This document shows, one piece after another, positions 41,427 through 50,228 of a DNA stretch of 64,000 nt (positions within the stretch are counted from its first letter, which is position 1; every line of letters starts with the position of its first letter). Under the pieces are notes generated by a model. That model made no database searches and was not told the origin of the DNA. It was given only the letters and a program-made list of their open reading frames with translations. This DNA comes from Pleomorphomonas sp. T1.2MG-36. GTDB taxonomy: Bacteria; Pseudomonadota; Alphaproteobacteria; Rhizobiales; Pleomorphomonadaceae. The translations under genes and the position numbers were made by a program. The stretch lies in the NCBI RefSeq assembly GCF_950100655.1, contig NZ_CATNLY010000051.1, positions 310,001 through 374,000 of the forward strand. Direction: 5' to 3'.

Positions 41427-42056
41427 ATGGACCAGCGTGATCCCGTAACTTCCGAGGGTAGTTCATATGTTTGGCGGTTTATTTGGAAATGCGTGCTCCT
41501 CTTGATCGTCTGCATCGGGGGCTTTTGGATGACCAAGCAGGTGGACGCCGATAGGAAGGCCAAGAGAGCCGAATTCCTGCAACGCGAGGAGGCTGCCTCG
41601 CAACGCTTCCCTCCCTGTGCAAACCCTCCGGAATTCGAGACTTTCCTAGAGCCCGAGGCGCCGCCTGTCGGTATCCATTCTCTTCATATTCGGAACGACG
41701 ATTCATTCTATAACCTAATCGTCAAGGTTAGAGACTATACGACAGATCGGGCTGTTGCGTCTTTTTTTATCCCTCCTCATCTTTCTATTGCTGACGAAAC
41801 CTTTCCGGATGGATCGTATTACCTTCAGTACGGCTTTGGTGGAAAACTGGATATTTCTTGCAAAAATTTCCTGACTCCCATCTGGGTCATCCAGCTTTCC
41901 ATGAAGGAGTTGCGAGAGAATACCCAGGATGGGCACAAGAATTGGGAACGGCTGGAGTATAACTTCACCAGCGCTCTCTCCAGCGGGGGGCGCCGTTACC
42001 GCTCGAGTCAGCAATATTATCATTGGGTGTCGGCGGAAGACTTTAGGAAACCTTAG
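41427..42056 (+). CDS. Membrane protein, unit 3 of tandem array
   Basis: A 209-residue single-pass protein. It starts MDQRDPVTSEGSSYVWRF (a shortened array-type opening), has a TM helix near residues 20-38 (CVLLLIVCIGGFWMTKQ), and a C-terminal domain (SFYNLIVKVRDYTTDRAVAS, YYLQYGFGGKLDISCKNFLTP) paralogous to that of unit 2. The J domain has been lost. A GTCAATAAGTTGTAG repeat lies 84 bases upstream. Function unknown. Confidence 0.68.
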   Translation: MDQRDPVTSEGSSYVWRFIWKCVLLLIVCIGGFWMTKQVDADRKAKRAEFLQREEAASQRFPPCANPPEFETFLEPEAPPVGIHSLHIRNDDSFYNLIVKVRDYTTDRAVASFFIPPHLSIADETFPDGSYYLQYGFGGKLDISCKNFLTPIWVIQLSMKELRENTQDGHKNWERLEYNFTSALSSGGRRYRSSQQYYHWVSAEDFRKP

Positions 42057-42145
42057 CGACTGGTCGGCATTTTCGCAAGACGATCCCGACAGGCATAACG
42101 GCTCTCACCCGTGCTCGGCGGCACCTCGGCGAATGAATTCACTGC

Positions 42146-42284
42146 GTCAATAAGCTATAGACGCCACCGTTTACGGTCGACCCTGCGGCCATATGGGCAT
42201 GAATGGACCACAGCGTCCCCTCGGGCTTTATCGTGCCTTGAGTATATCTCCAACCGCCGCGGCGGAAGAGATGGCCGCTGCTTA
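42146..42284 (+). pseudogene. Degenerate unit 4 of the J-domain-like array
   Basis: An altered repeat (GTCAATAAGCTATAG, 42146-42160) is followed at 42203 by ATGGACCACAGCGTCCCCTC, close to the first bases of unit 2. The frame stops after 12 codons (MDHSVPSGFIVP), but a one-base shift restores PLGLYRALSISPTAA before a stop at 42284. This is the broken N terminus of a further copy. The rest of the 42057-42431 gap contains no gene. Confidence 0.6.
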
Positions 42285-42431
42285 GGCGCTTTCGATAGGT
42301 TCTTTCTAATATGGATGCGCGGGCAAGGTCATTTTCGACCCACAACACCGCCAACGTGAGTCCCAACTCATCCTATGTTCTTGCCATTTGGCGTGATGCA
42401 CCTATATTCATGTCAAATGACAGGACAAGAC

Positions 42432-42848
42432 ATGATGCTGCAACCCATCGAAGCCACATTGATCGAGCGGACCGAGGGTGCCGCCATCACCGACGAGGAA
42501 GCGGCGGCGTTGGCGCGGGCGACGGTCAATCTCTTCAAGGCGTGGAAGCTCAGCGATGCCGAGGCGACGACGCTTTTGGGCGGGTTGTCGACGCGCACTT
42601 GGGCGCGCTGGAAGGACGGCAATATCGGGCGGATCGACCGCGACCTCCGCATGCGGATGGCGCACCTGATGGGCATCCACAAAGGGCTGCGCTACCTCTT
42701 CAAGGAGCCGGCGCGCGGCTATGAATGGGTGAAGAAGCCCAACGACACCTTCGACGGCAAGTCGGCGCTCGACCTGATGCTGCGCGGCGAGCTGTCCGAC
42801 CTTCAGGACATGCGCGCCTATCTCGACGCCGAACGGGGCGCGTGGTGA
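42432..42848 (+). CDS. Xre/MbcA/ParS-type antitoxin (DUF2384)
   Basis: A 138-residue antitoxin. DEEAAALARATVNLFKAWKL and LSTRTWARWKDGNIGRIDRD form the helix-turn-helix part; GKSALDLMLRGELSDLQDMR is the toxin-binding C-terminal domain typical of RES partners. It is directly followed by the RES toxin with a GTGA overlap. The start at 42432 (MMLQPIEATL) has several in-frame ATGs upstream; the chosen one follows an AAGACATG context. Confidence 0.86.
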   Translation: MMLQPIEATLIERTEGAAITDEEAAALARATVNLFKAWKLSDAEATTLLGGLSTRTWARWKDGNIGRIDRDLRMRMAHLMGIHKGLRYLFKEPARGYEWVKKPNDTFDGKSALDLMLRGELSDLQDMRAYLDAERGAW

Positions 42849-43567
42849 CCGAGGCGGCCAGGGCGATCGCCGGGGTCGTCAGGCGGCGGGTGGCGTGGCC
42901 GAGGACCTACCGCATCATCCGCTCCATCCATCCGCCGATCGACCTGTTCGAGGATATCGCCGATCCGCGCGACTGGGAGGCGCTGGCCGCCGTCGAGGAG
43001 AAGACCAATCCGCGCGTGCGCGGCCTGATCGGCGACCTTGCCAAGGTGCCGAAACACCGGCGCGTCGGTGGCCCCAACGCCAGCTATCTGATGGCGCCCT
43101 TCGTCCATTGCTCGCCGCTTCGCCCCGGCCGCTTCACCGACGGCAGCTATGGCCTCTACTATGCCGGCGACAGCGAGGACGTGGCGATCGCCGAGACCAT
43201 CCACCACCATCAGCGCTTCATGGCGGCGACGAAGGAAGCGCCGGGCTGGACCTCGGATTTCCGCGTGCTGGTGGGGGCGGTGGATGCCGATCTCGACGAC
43301 GTCGGCGCCGTTGCCGGCGCGCTCGACCCCGACGACTACAGCGCCTCGCAAGCCCTGGGGCGGCAGTTGCGCGCCGCCGGCAGCGACGGCGTGGTCTACC
43401 CGAGCGTGCGGCGGGCCGGCGGCTGGTGCATCGGCATCTTCTGGCCGAACGTGATCCCCATCCCCGTTCAGGGCGCGCATTACTGCTACCACTGGAACGG
43501 CGCGCGGGTGGATTTCGTCAAGCGCTACGAGGCGGACGGGGCGAACGCGGTGTTCGAGGTGGTCTGA
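42845..43567 (+). CDS. RES-domain toxin
   Basis: A 240-residue RES toxin starting at GTG 42845 inside the antitoxin stop (GTGA). Features are RTYRIIRSIHPPIDLFEDIA at the N terminus, then GSYGLYYAGDSEDVAIAETI (the RES core), a later GSDGVVYPSVRRAGGWCIGI, and HYCYHWNGARVDFV. RES toxins of this type degrade NAD+ and stop growth. The pair is intact and lies just before the protease cluster. Confidence 0.88.
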   Translation: MTEAARAIAGVVRRRVAWPRTYRIIRSIHPPIDLFEDIADPRDWEALAAVEEKTNPRVRGLIGDLAKVPKHRRVGGPNASYLMAPFVHCSPLRPGRFTDGSYGLYYAGDSEDVAIAETIHHHQRFMAATKEAPGWTSDFRVLVGAVDADLDDVGAVAGALDPDDYSASQALGRQLRAAGSDGVVYPSVRRAGGWCIGIFWPNVIPIPVQGAHYCYHWNGARVDFVKRYEADGANAVFEVV

Positions 43568-43741
43568 GGCCGCTCCGGACCCGGTCCGGAAACGGGAGAA
43601 AGTCCGCATTTGCGCTGTGGACCGACCTGTAATTTAAACCAGTCTTTTGCAACTGCAGCTATATGATCGGCCGTCCCGTGCCACGTGGTTCGCAGACGGC
43701 CGCGGGTGGCGTCGGAGATCCGGTTTGGGGGCGGGTGCGAT

Positions 43742-45094
43742 ATGGGGGTGTTGTCGATGTCTGTCCTGAGTCACCGCGCCCCGCTGGTCGCATCGGTTCT
43801 GCTGGTGCTGGCCGGCTCCGCCCAGGCGATGAGCTCGGACAATTTTTTCATCGACGACGTCTATGCCGACGCGGAGAAGTGGACCGTCGGCGTCAATCTT
43901 GCCCGCAAGTCCTGCGTCATGGACATGGAGTTCGTGGGGAACACGGAGATACAGATCGGCAAGGACGCCAACGGCAGCTCCGACCAGTATTACATGATGT
44001 TCGCCAACCCCGGCTGGACCTATGAGGAAGGCGGGGATTATGCCGTCACCGTCAAGTTCAACCAGGTGAGCACCTGGAACGGCGATGGCGTCGGCATGCG
44101 GCTGCACAAGTATCGCGGTGTATCGCTCGAGGGCATCAAGAGGGGCGTCATCGACGAGTTCGCCTCGATGCGCACGCTGTCCCTTCGGATCGGCAAGACC
44201 AACTATGGCACCTTCAACCTCACCACCACCGGCAAGGGCGTGGCCAAGCTGGAGGAATGCGCCCGGGCGGTGGCCAGCGGCAACATATCGCTCGCCTCGA
44301 TCGCCGAGCGGATCGCCGCCAACAGTTCCGCCGCCGGCCCGGCCGCGCCGAACGACGACAATCGCTTTTCCAAGCCGCCGGCCAGGGAAGACAGCCCGCC
44401 CGAGGCCAATCGGCCCGAGGCCAATCGCGACCAGGACGAAGGGCGCGTGGGCTACTCCACCGGCACCGGCTTCTTCATCAACAGCGACGGCTATCTCCTG
44501 ACCAACGCCCATGTGGTCGAAGGCTGCGGCGACGCCATGGTGCGGCGCGCCCTGTCGGGGCCGGTGCCGGCGCGCATCGTGGCGCGCGAGAAGACCAACG
44601 ATCTCGCCATTCTGAAGATCGACGAGAAGCCCGAGGCCTTCGGCACGTTCCGAGGGGCGCCGCAGATCCGGCTGGGCGATTCCATCGTGGTGTTCGGCTA
44701 CCCGCTGACCGGGCTGCTGTCGAGCACCGGCAACCTTTCGACCGGGCTCATCTCCTCGCTGACAGGGGCGGGCGACGACGTCAGCAAGCTGCAGATCTCG
44801 GCGCCGGTGCAGAGCGGCAACAGCGGCGGCGCCGTGGTCGACCAGTCCGGCCGCATCGTCGCCATCGTCGTCGCCAAGGCGAACATTCAGGCGCGCGGCA
44901 CCGAAGAGAAGCCCGACATCGAGGTGATCCAGAACGTCAACTTCGCCATCAAGGCGGGCATGGCGCAGTTCTTCCTCGACGCCAACCAGGTGAACTACAC
45001 CGTGGAGCCGCCGGGCGAGGACCTGAAGACGCCGGATGTGGCCGAGATCGCCCGCAAGTTCACGGCGCAGGTGATCTGCGAGGTGAGACGGTAG
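43742..45094 (+). CDS. Exported trypsin-like serine protease, paralog 1
   Basis: A 450-residue secreted or periplasmic protease. Signal peptide residues 1-29 (HRAPLVASVLLVLAGSAQA). Residues about 35-185 form an unrecognised N-terminal domain with paired cysteines (RKSC, Cys58; EEC, Cys173). A charged, Pro-rich linker follows. The trypsin-like domain (238-450) has TNAHVVEGC (His257), EKTNDLAI (Asp287) and SGNSGGAV (Ser361), with Cys262 and a C-terminal ICEV Cys probably disulfide-linked. The DegP-type PDZ domains are absent. Start 43742 follows a GGGTGCG context shared with paralogs 3-5. Substrate unknown. The protease half is nearly identical in DNA to that of paralog 5. Confidence 0.88.
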   Translation: MGVLSMSVLSHRAPLVASVLLVLAGSAQAMSSDNFFIDDVYADAEKWTVGVNLARKSCVMDMEFVGNTEIQIGKDANGSSDQYYMMFANPGWTYEEGGDYAVTVKFNQVSTWNGDGVGMRLHKYRGVSLEGIKRGVIDEFASMRTLSLRIGKTNYGTFNLTTTGKGVAKLEECARAVASGNISLASIAERIAANSSAAGPAAPNDDNRFSKPPAREDSPPEANRPEANRDQDEGRVGYSTGTGFFINSDGYLLTNAHVVEGCGDAMVRRALSGPVPARIVAREKTNDLAILKIDEKPEAFGTFRGAPQIRLGDSIVVFGYPLTGLLSSTGNLSTGLISSLTGAGDDVSKLQISAPVQSGNSGGAVVDQSGRIVAIVVAKANIQARGTEEKPDIEVIQNVNFAIKAGMAQFFLDANQVNYTVEPPGEDLKTPDVAEIARKFTAQVICEVRR

Positions 45095-45095
45095 A

Positions 45096-45255
45096 GCAAC
45101 TCCAGCAAAAGTGGGTACCGGTTTTGCGTCCGGAGTTGCGGGAGACAATGGGATAGAGCAACTCCAGCAAAAGTGGGTACCGGTTTTGCGTCCGGAGTTG
45201 CGGGAGACAAAAGGGCAGAGCGCGTCCGGCGAACCTGAGTTGGCCGGGCGCGCTC
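45096..45255. repeat. Two tandem family B palindromes plus one family C palindrome
   Basis: GCAACTCC...GGAGTTGC units at 45096-45139 and 45158-45201 are identical across the palindrome and are separated by an 18-base spacer. A family C palindrome follows at 45218-45255 (GAGCGCGTCCGGCGAACC). The same B-then-C order appears at 10453-10550 inside a coding sequence. Confidence 0.8.
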
Positions 45256-45298
45256 CAGCGTCGCGGGTAGCCGTGCGGCCAGCGTTTCGGGAGGGGGC

Positions 45299-46660
45299 AT
45301 GTTCGGTTTCGGTCGTTTTGCGTGGCTTGCCGGGCAGGCCCGGCGAAGGCCGGCTCGTCGCCCTGTCGTTATTGCGGCACCCCTCGCGGCGTTGGCCCTG
45401 GTCGTTTCGGCCGCTCCTCCCGCTTCGGCCTCGGCCTTGCGGGGCGAGTATTACACCCCCGACCAGCTCTACTCCCTCACCGCCACCTGGCTGGTCGCCG
45501 TCAACATGACCCGCAAGTCCTGCTTCGTCGGTATCAACTACGCCAATGGCGTGAACCTCTTCGCCGGCCTCGACCGCAGCCGGGCCGAACCGCGCTACTA
45601 CCTGATGTTCGGCAGCACGAAATGGGACTACGCGGAGGGGGAGAGCCATCGCGTCAGCCTCCGCTACTATGGTGCCGATGCCTGGGTCGGCACCGGCGTC
45701 GGCGTGCGCGTCAACGCCCTCCACGGCGTGGCGCTGGAAGGTCTCGACAAGTCGGCGATCGATGCGCTGGCCAAGGCCAGCCGCGTGGGCCTCAAGATCG
45801 AAGGGCAGGAGTACGGCCGGCTGCCGCTGACCGGCACGACTGCCGCGCTGGCGGTGATGAACAAGTGCATCGACGATGTCGCTTCCGGCCGCATCGCCCT
45901 CGAGGAGGTCGCCGTCACCCCGCCCCCCAGCGACAACGGCGACGCGCCGAAGCGCGACACAGCGCCCCCGAGCAGCAGCGGCGACACGCCGAAGAGAGCG
46001 CCCGAGGCGGGACCGGCCGAGGCCACTGGTACCGGTTTCTTCGTCAACGGCGACGGCTATCTCCTGACCAGCGCGGAGGTGGTGGCGGGCTGCTCCGACG
46101 CCGTGGTGCGACAGGGCATTTCGGCACCGGCGCCGGCCAGAGTTCTGGCGCGCGACGACCGCAGCAACCTCGCCCTCCTCAAGATCGACGGGACGGCCGA
46201 GGCCTTCGCAACCTTCCGTGGGGCGCCGGAAATCCGCCTCGGCGAGGCCATCGCGGTGTTCGGCTATCCGCTGACGGGCTACCTGTCGAGCACCGGCAAC
46301 CTGACCACGGGCCTCGTGTCGTCGCTGACCGGGCTGGTCGACGACGACACGCAGATGCAGATCTCGGCGCCGGTGCAGAGCGGCGCCATCGGAAGCGCGG
46401 TGGTCGACCAGGCGGGCCGCGTCGTCGGCATCGTCGACGCCAAGGCGAACCTTCGGGACAACGGCACCGAGGAGAAACCCAGCGTCGAGGTGATCCAGAA
46501 CGTCAACTTCGCCACCAATGCCGACATGGCCAAGACCTTCCTCGACGACAACCACGTGCGCTACGCCGTGGCGCCGCCGGGCGACGACCTGACGACGCCC
46601 GCCGTGGCGGACATCGCCCGCAAGTTCACGGCGCAGGTCAGTTGCGAGGCGAAGATGTAG
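45299..46660 (+). CDS. Exported trypsin-like pseudoprotease, paralog 2
   Basis: A 453-residue paralog whose protease fold is kept but whose catalytic triad is gone. Signal region residues about 24-46 (VIAAPLAALALVVSAAP...ASA). N-terminal domain about 48-200 with TRKSC (Cys75) and MNKC (Cys190). In the trypsin-like domain, His is replaced by Glu260 (LLTSAEVVAGC), Asp by Asn290 (DRSNLALLK) and Ser by Ile364 (QSGAIGSAV). Cys265 and the C-terminal SCEA Cys remain. The long frame, signal peptide and disulfide cysteines argue against a decayed gene. It may bind, regulate or guide its active paralogs. Start 45299 gives MFGFGRFAWLAG; the same string occurs untranslated before paralog 3. Confidence 0.85.
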   Translation: MFGFGRFAWLAGQARRRPARRPVVIAAPLAALALVVSAAPPASASALRGEYYTPDQLYSLTATWLVAVNMTRKSCFVGINYANGVNLFAGLDRSRAEPRYYLMFGSTKWDYAEGESHRVSLRYYGADAWVGTGVGVRVNALHGVALEGLDKSAIDALAKASRVGLKIEGQEYGRLPLTGTTAALAVMNKCIDDVASGRIALEEVAVTPPPSDNGDAPKRDTAPPSSSGDTPKRAPEAGPAEATGTGFFVNGDGYLLTSAEVVAGCSDAVVRQGISAPAPARVLARDDRSNLALLKIDGTAEAFATFRGAPEIRLGEAIAVFGYPLTGYLSSTGNLTTGLVSSLTGLVDDDTQMQISAPVQSGAIGSAVVDQAGRVVGIVDAKANLRDNGTEEKPSVEVIQNVNFATNADMAKTFLDDNHVRYAVAPPGDDLTTPAVADIARKFTAQVSCEAKM

Positions 46661-46814
46661 GGTTTCGCGGATAGCCGTGTGGCGAGCGTTTCAGGGAGTG
46701 GGCATGTTCGGTTTCGGGCGTTTTGCGTGGCTTGCCGGCAGCCGAGGGGCGGACTGCGGGACTTCCGATCAGACGCGGCTGGTGGTGAAGCCCAGCTCTC
46801 TCAGCGGGTGCGGT

Positions 46815-48791
46815 ATGGCGGTGTCCTTGATGTCTGTCCTGAGCCGCAATGCCTGGCTCGTCCTGTTCCTAGCCTTGTCGTCCGGCTCGGCCTCGGCCAT
46901 GGCGTCGGAGTTCTACGATAGCGACATAACCTATTATGACGACGACAACTGGACTGTCGCGGTCAATCTGGCGCGCAAGTCGTGCTTCATGTCCAATGTG
47001 TATGAGCACAGGTTTAGGGTTCTGCTTGGAACGGATCGCAGCGGTGGCGAGGCGTCCTACGATTTCCTGTTTATCGACACGTCATGGACGTATGAGGCGG
47101 GCAAGACGTATGAGGTGATCACCAAGTTTGGCGAGCATCCTGCTTGGACGAGTGACGGCATTGGCCTGACTGGCAATTATTCGGGTGGGATAGCCGTTGA
47201 GCAGGTCAAGGCGGAAGCGGTGGAGGAGTTTGTTGCCGCGCCATCTTTCACTTTGGAGATCGACGGCCACGACTATGGCAGCTTCAGCCTGAGTACCGCC
47301 CGGACTGCGTTCGCCAAGATGGGCGAGTGCAGCCAATCCATTGAGGACGTCAACCCTTCGCTGGAGACGATTGTCGAGCGGTACAGGGCAGAGGTCCCCT
47401 GGCGGTCGCCGCCGACACCACCCGTCGTTTCCTCGCCCGATCCGACGCCGAAGGAGGACGAAGGCAGGCGCGGTGATGGGCTGCCCGGCGGTGCCGAGGA
47501 TGGCTCGTCCTTTGGAAACGGCAAGGAAACCATCCCGGCATCCACCGCGCTCGGCGAAGACTATTACGCCAGTGACAAGATATACGCCAAGGAAGGCAAC
47601 TGGTGGGTTTGGGTCACGCGAGCCCGAAAATCCTGTTCCATGGCTGCCACCTTTGACGGTTCCGCCGAAATCACGGTCGGTGGCGACCGTAATGGTGGCA
47701 AGTTGGCTTACTTCTTCTTGTTCTCCAAGGCGTCATGGGGGTACGAGCAGGGGAAAGACTATGAGGTGACCGTCGAATACGATGGACACAGCACGTGGGC
47801 TGGCGATGGGGTCGGTGTGGCGTTCCCCGAGCAGAATGGTGTTGCTCTCGAGGGCGTCCATGCGGAGGCCGTCGATGAGTTTGCCGCGGCGAAGACCCTC
47901 GGCCTGAAGATCGGCAGTCGCGAACACGGCGTGTTCGACCTCAGCGGCAGCCGGGCGGGCATTGCCAAGTTGCGCGAATGCATCGCTGCGGTGGATGGCG
48001 GCCGCATTTCACTGGCGGAGATCGGCGGAGGAGAGAAGGCGGACACTCCCTCTCCTTCGGTGCCGGCTCCCACACCGAAAGAGAACGAAACCCGGCCCGA
48101 TACTGCGCCGTTCGGCAGGGACGAGGGCGGGCCGGTGCCCGGCAAGGGCAAGGAGCCCGTCGTGGTGAGCGGTTCCGGCTTTTTCGTCGACGAGGCCGGC
48201 TACCTCCTGACCAATGCCCATGTGGTCGAGGGCTGCGGCAACGCCAGACTGCGGTTTGAAGGGCGCACCGAGCCAGCCCTTATCGTCGCGCGGGAGAGAG
48301 ACCATGACCTCGCCCTTCTGAAGATGCGCGGGCGAAGCCCCGCCTTCGCCACGTTCCGTGGCGGGCCGCCGATCCGCCTGGGCGAATCCGTGGTGGTGTT
48401 CGGCTACCCCCTGTCGGGCTATCTGTCGAGGAGCGGCAACCTCTCGACCGGGCTCGTGGCCTCGCTGGCCGGTGTCGAGGACAACGAGGCGGAGATGCAG
48501 ATCTCGGCGCCCGTTCAGAGCGGCAACAGCGGTGGGCCGGTGGTCGACCAGTCGGGCCATGTCGTCGGCGTCGTCGTCGCCAAGTCGAACACGAAGACCA
48601 TCGCCGACGACTATGTCGAGGTGATCCAGAACGCCAACTTCGCCATCAAGGCCGACGTGGCCAAGGCCTTCCTCGACCACATGGGCGTCGCTTACGAGAC
48701 GGAGCCGCCGGGCGAGGAGCTGAAAACGCCCGACGTGGCGGATATCGCCCGCGCCTTCAGCGCCCAGGTGATCTGCGAGGTGCAGGAGTAG
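46815..48791 (+). CDS. Exported trypsin-like serine protease with two N-terminal domains, paralog 3
   Basis: A 658-residue protein. Signal peptide residues 1-28 (NAWLVLFLALSSGSASA). Two copies of the N-terminal domain: about 32-190 (ARKSC...GEC) and about 255-410 (ARKSC...REC), separated by a Pro/Asp-rich linker, then a second linker. The protease domain has TNAHVVEGC (His469), RDHDLALLK (Asp498) and SGNSGGPV (Ser572). DNA of the first N-terminal copy is less GC-rich than the rest. ATG 46815 was chosen because MAVSLMSVLSR matches paralogs 4 and 5 (MAVSSLSVLC, MAVCSLSVPS); the frame upstream includes a remnant of the MFGFGRFAWLAG leader. Confidence 0.86.
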   Translation: MAVSLMSVLSRNAWLVLFLALSSGSASAMASEFYDSDITYYDDDNWTVAVNLARKSCFMSNVYEHRFRVLLGTDRSGGEASYDFLFIDTSWTYEAGKTYEVITKFGEHPAWTSDGIGLTGNYSGGIAVEQVKAEAVEEFVAAPSFTLEIDGHDYGSFSLSTARTAFAKMGECSQSIEDVNPSLETIVERYRAEVPWRSPPTPPVVSSPDPTPKEDEGRRGDGLPGGAEDGSSFGNGKETIPASTALGEDYYASDKIYAKEGNWWVWVTRARKSCSMAATFDGSAEITVGGDRNGGKLAYFFLFSKASWGYEQGKDYEVTVEYDGHSTWAGDGVGVAFPEQNGVALEGVHAEAVDEFAAAKTLGLKIGSREHGVFDLSGSRAGIAKLRECIAAVDGGRISLAEIGGGEKADTPSPSVPAPTPKENETRPDTAPFGRDEGGPVPGKGKEPVVVSGSGFFVDEAGYLLTNAHVVEGCGNARLRFEGRTEPALIVARERDHDLALLKMRGRSPAFATFRGGPPIRLGESVVVFGYPLSGYLSRSGNLSTGLVASLAGVEDNEAEMQISAPVQSGNSGGPVVDQSGHVVGVVVAKSNTKTIADDYVEVIQNANFAIKADVAKAFLDHMGVAYETEPPGEELKTPDVADIARAFSAQVICEVQE

Positions 48792-48889
48792 GGGGAGAGG
48801 CGGAAATTCTGGTGACCGGGTGGGCCTCCCCTTGTGCCGTCGGGGGAGTTCCTGTTGAAATCCGGAACGTTCAACTTTCCGGGTGCGCC

Positions 48890-50176
48890 ATGGCCGTCAG
48901 TTCCCTGTCCGTCCTCTGCCGTTCCGCCTGCCTGCTCGCCCTCCTCACCGGGCCGGCCGCGGCCTTCGGGGAGGATCACTACACCAGCGACAAGGTCTAC
49001 GACGACGACGGCAAGTGGACGGTGTCGGTCAACACGACCCGCAAGTCCTGCTTCATGCACATGGTCTACGAGGACGACACCGTCATCGAGGTGGGCGGCG
49101 ACCATCGTGACGGCGAGCTCACGCATTTCTTCATGTTCGGCAACACGTCCTGGTCCTACCGGGAAAAGCGCGACTACGAGGTCGTCGCCGACTACGACCG
49201 CGTCACCTGGACGGGCGAGGGCGTCGGCGCCAAGGTCAACGACTACAAGGGCGTCGCCGTCGAGGGGGTGACGGAGGAGGCCGTCGAGGATTTCGCCGGC
49301 TCCAGCACGCTTCACCTCAAGATCGGCAAGGCCGATTACGGCAACTACAATCTCGCCGGCACCCGCCGGGGGCTCGCCAAGATGCGCGAGTGCATCCGGG
49401 CGGTGGAAGACGGCAGCATCTCGCTTCAGGAGATCGAACAGGGCGGTGAGGCCGATGGCAAGCCGCAGCCGAAGGGCGACGATCAAAAGCCGACCGCCCG
49501 CCCCGACGACGGCGGCAAGGACGAGGAGACGACCTACTCCTCCGGCACTGCCTTCTTCGTCAACGGCGACGGCTATCTCATCACCAACGCCCATGTCGTG
49601 GAGGGCTGCGAGGACGCGGAGGCGCGGCGCGACGGCGGCGTGCTCGAACCGGCGACCATCGTCGCGCGGGACGAGGCGGGCGACCTCGCCCTCCTGAAGG
49701 TCGAGGGCGGCAGCCCGGCCTTCGGCACCTTCCGCGGCGCGCCGCCGATCCGCCTGGGCGACACCGTGGTGGTGTTCGGCTACCCCTTGACCGACTACCT
49801 GTCGAAGACCGGCAACCTTGCCACCGGGCTGGTGGCGTCGCTGGCCGGGGCCGGCGACGACGAGAACGAGATGCAGATCTCGGCGCCGGTGCAGAGCGGC
49901 AACAGCGGCGGCGCGGTGGTCGATCAGTCGGGCCGCATCGTCGGCGTCGTCGTCGCCAAGTCCAACATCCAGAACTACGCCTCCGGCGACAAGGACGACA
50001 TCGAGGTGATCCAGAACGCCAACTTCGCCATCAAGGCCAGCGTGGCGCGGACCTTCCTCGACGCGCACGACGTCCGCTACGCCGTGGAGCCGCCGGGCGA
50101 GGAGATGAAGACGCCCGACGTGGCCGAGATCGCCCGCAAGTTCAGCGCCCAGGTGATGTGCGAGGTGAAGGAGTAG
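48890..50176 (+). CDS. Exported trypsin-like serine protease, paralog 4
   Basis: A 428-residue protein with signal peptide (RSACLLALLTGPAAA), one N-terminal domain (about 25-175, TRKSC and REC), a Lys/Asp-rich linker and a protease domain with TNAHVVEGC (His235), AGDLALLK (Asp265) and SGNSGGAV (Ser339). The triad is intact. The start at 48890 is preceded by CCGGGTGCGCC, the same context as paralog 5. It is the last protease before the autotransporter gene. Substrate unknown. Confidence 0.88.
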   Translation: MAVSSLSVLCRSACLLALLTGPAAAFGEDHYTSDKVYDDDGKWTVSVNTTRKSCFMHMVYEDDTVIEVGGDHRDGELTHFFMFGNTSWSYREKRDYEVVADYDRVTWTGEGVGAKVNDYKGVAVEGVTEEAVEDFAGSSTLHLKIGKADYGNYNLAGTRRGLAKMRECIRAVEDGSISLQEIEQGGEADGKPQPKGDDQKPTARPDDGGKDEETTYSSGTAFFVNGDGYLITNAHVVEGCEDAEARRDGGVLEPATIVARDEAGDLALLKVEGGSPAFGTFRGAPPIRLGDTVVVFGYPLTDYLSKTGNLATGLVASLAGAGDDENEMQISAPVQSGNSGGAVVDQSGRIVGVVVAKSNIQNYASGDKDDIEVIQNANFAIKASVARTFLDAHDVRYAVEPPGEEMKTPDVAEIARKFSAQVMCEVKE

Positions 50177-50228
50177 GGGGCTGGCCGAGGACAGGGTCCG
50201 CAGGTGGTCCGTCCTGACATCGGGCTCT

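Noticed and set aside
45096..45201. CRISPR-like repeat pair
   Set aside because: Only two copies with an 18-base spacer, each copy a self-complementary palindrome found singly elsewhere; no cas genes.
43634..46555. A 973-codon minus-strand open frame opposite protease paralogs 1 and 2
   Set aside because: It is rich in Arg, His, Gly and Val with no domain, and mirrors a third-position GC bias. The + strand frames carry signal peptides and conserved protease motifs. Similar shadows lie opposite paralogs 3-5.
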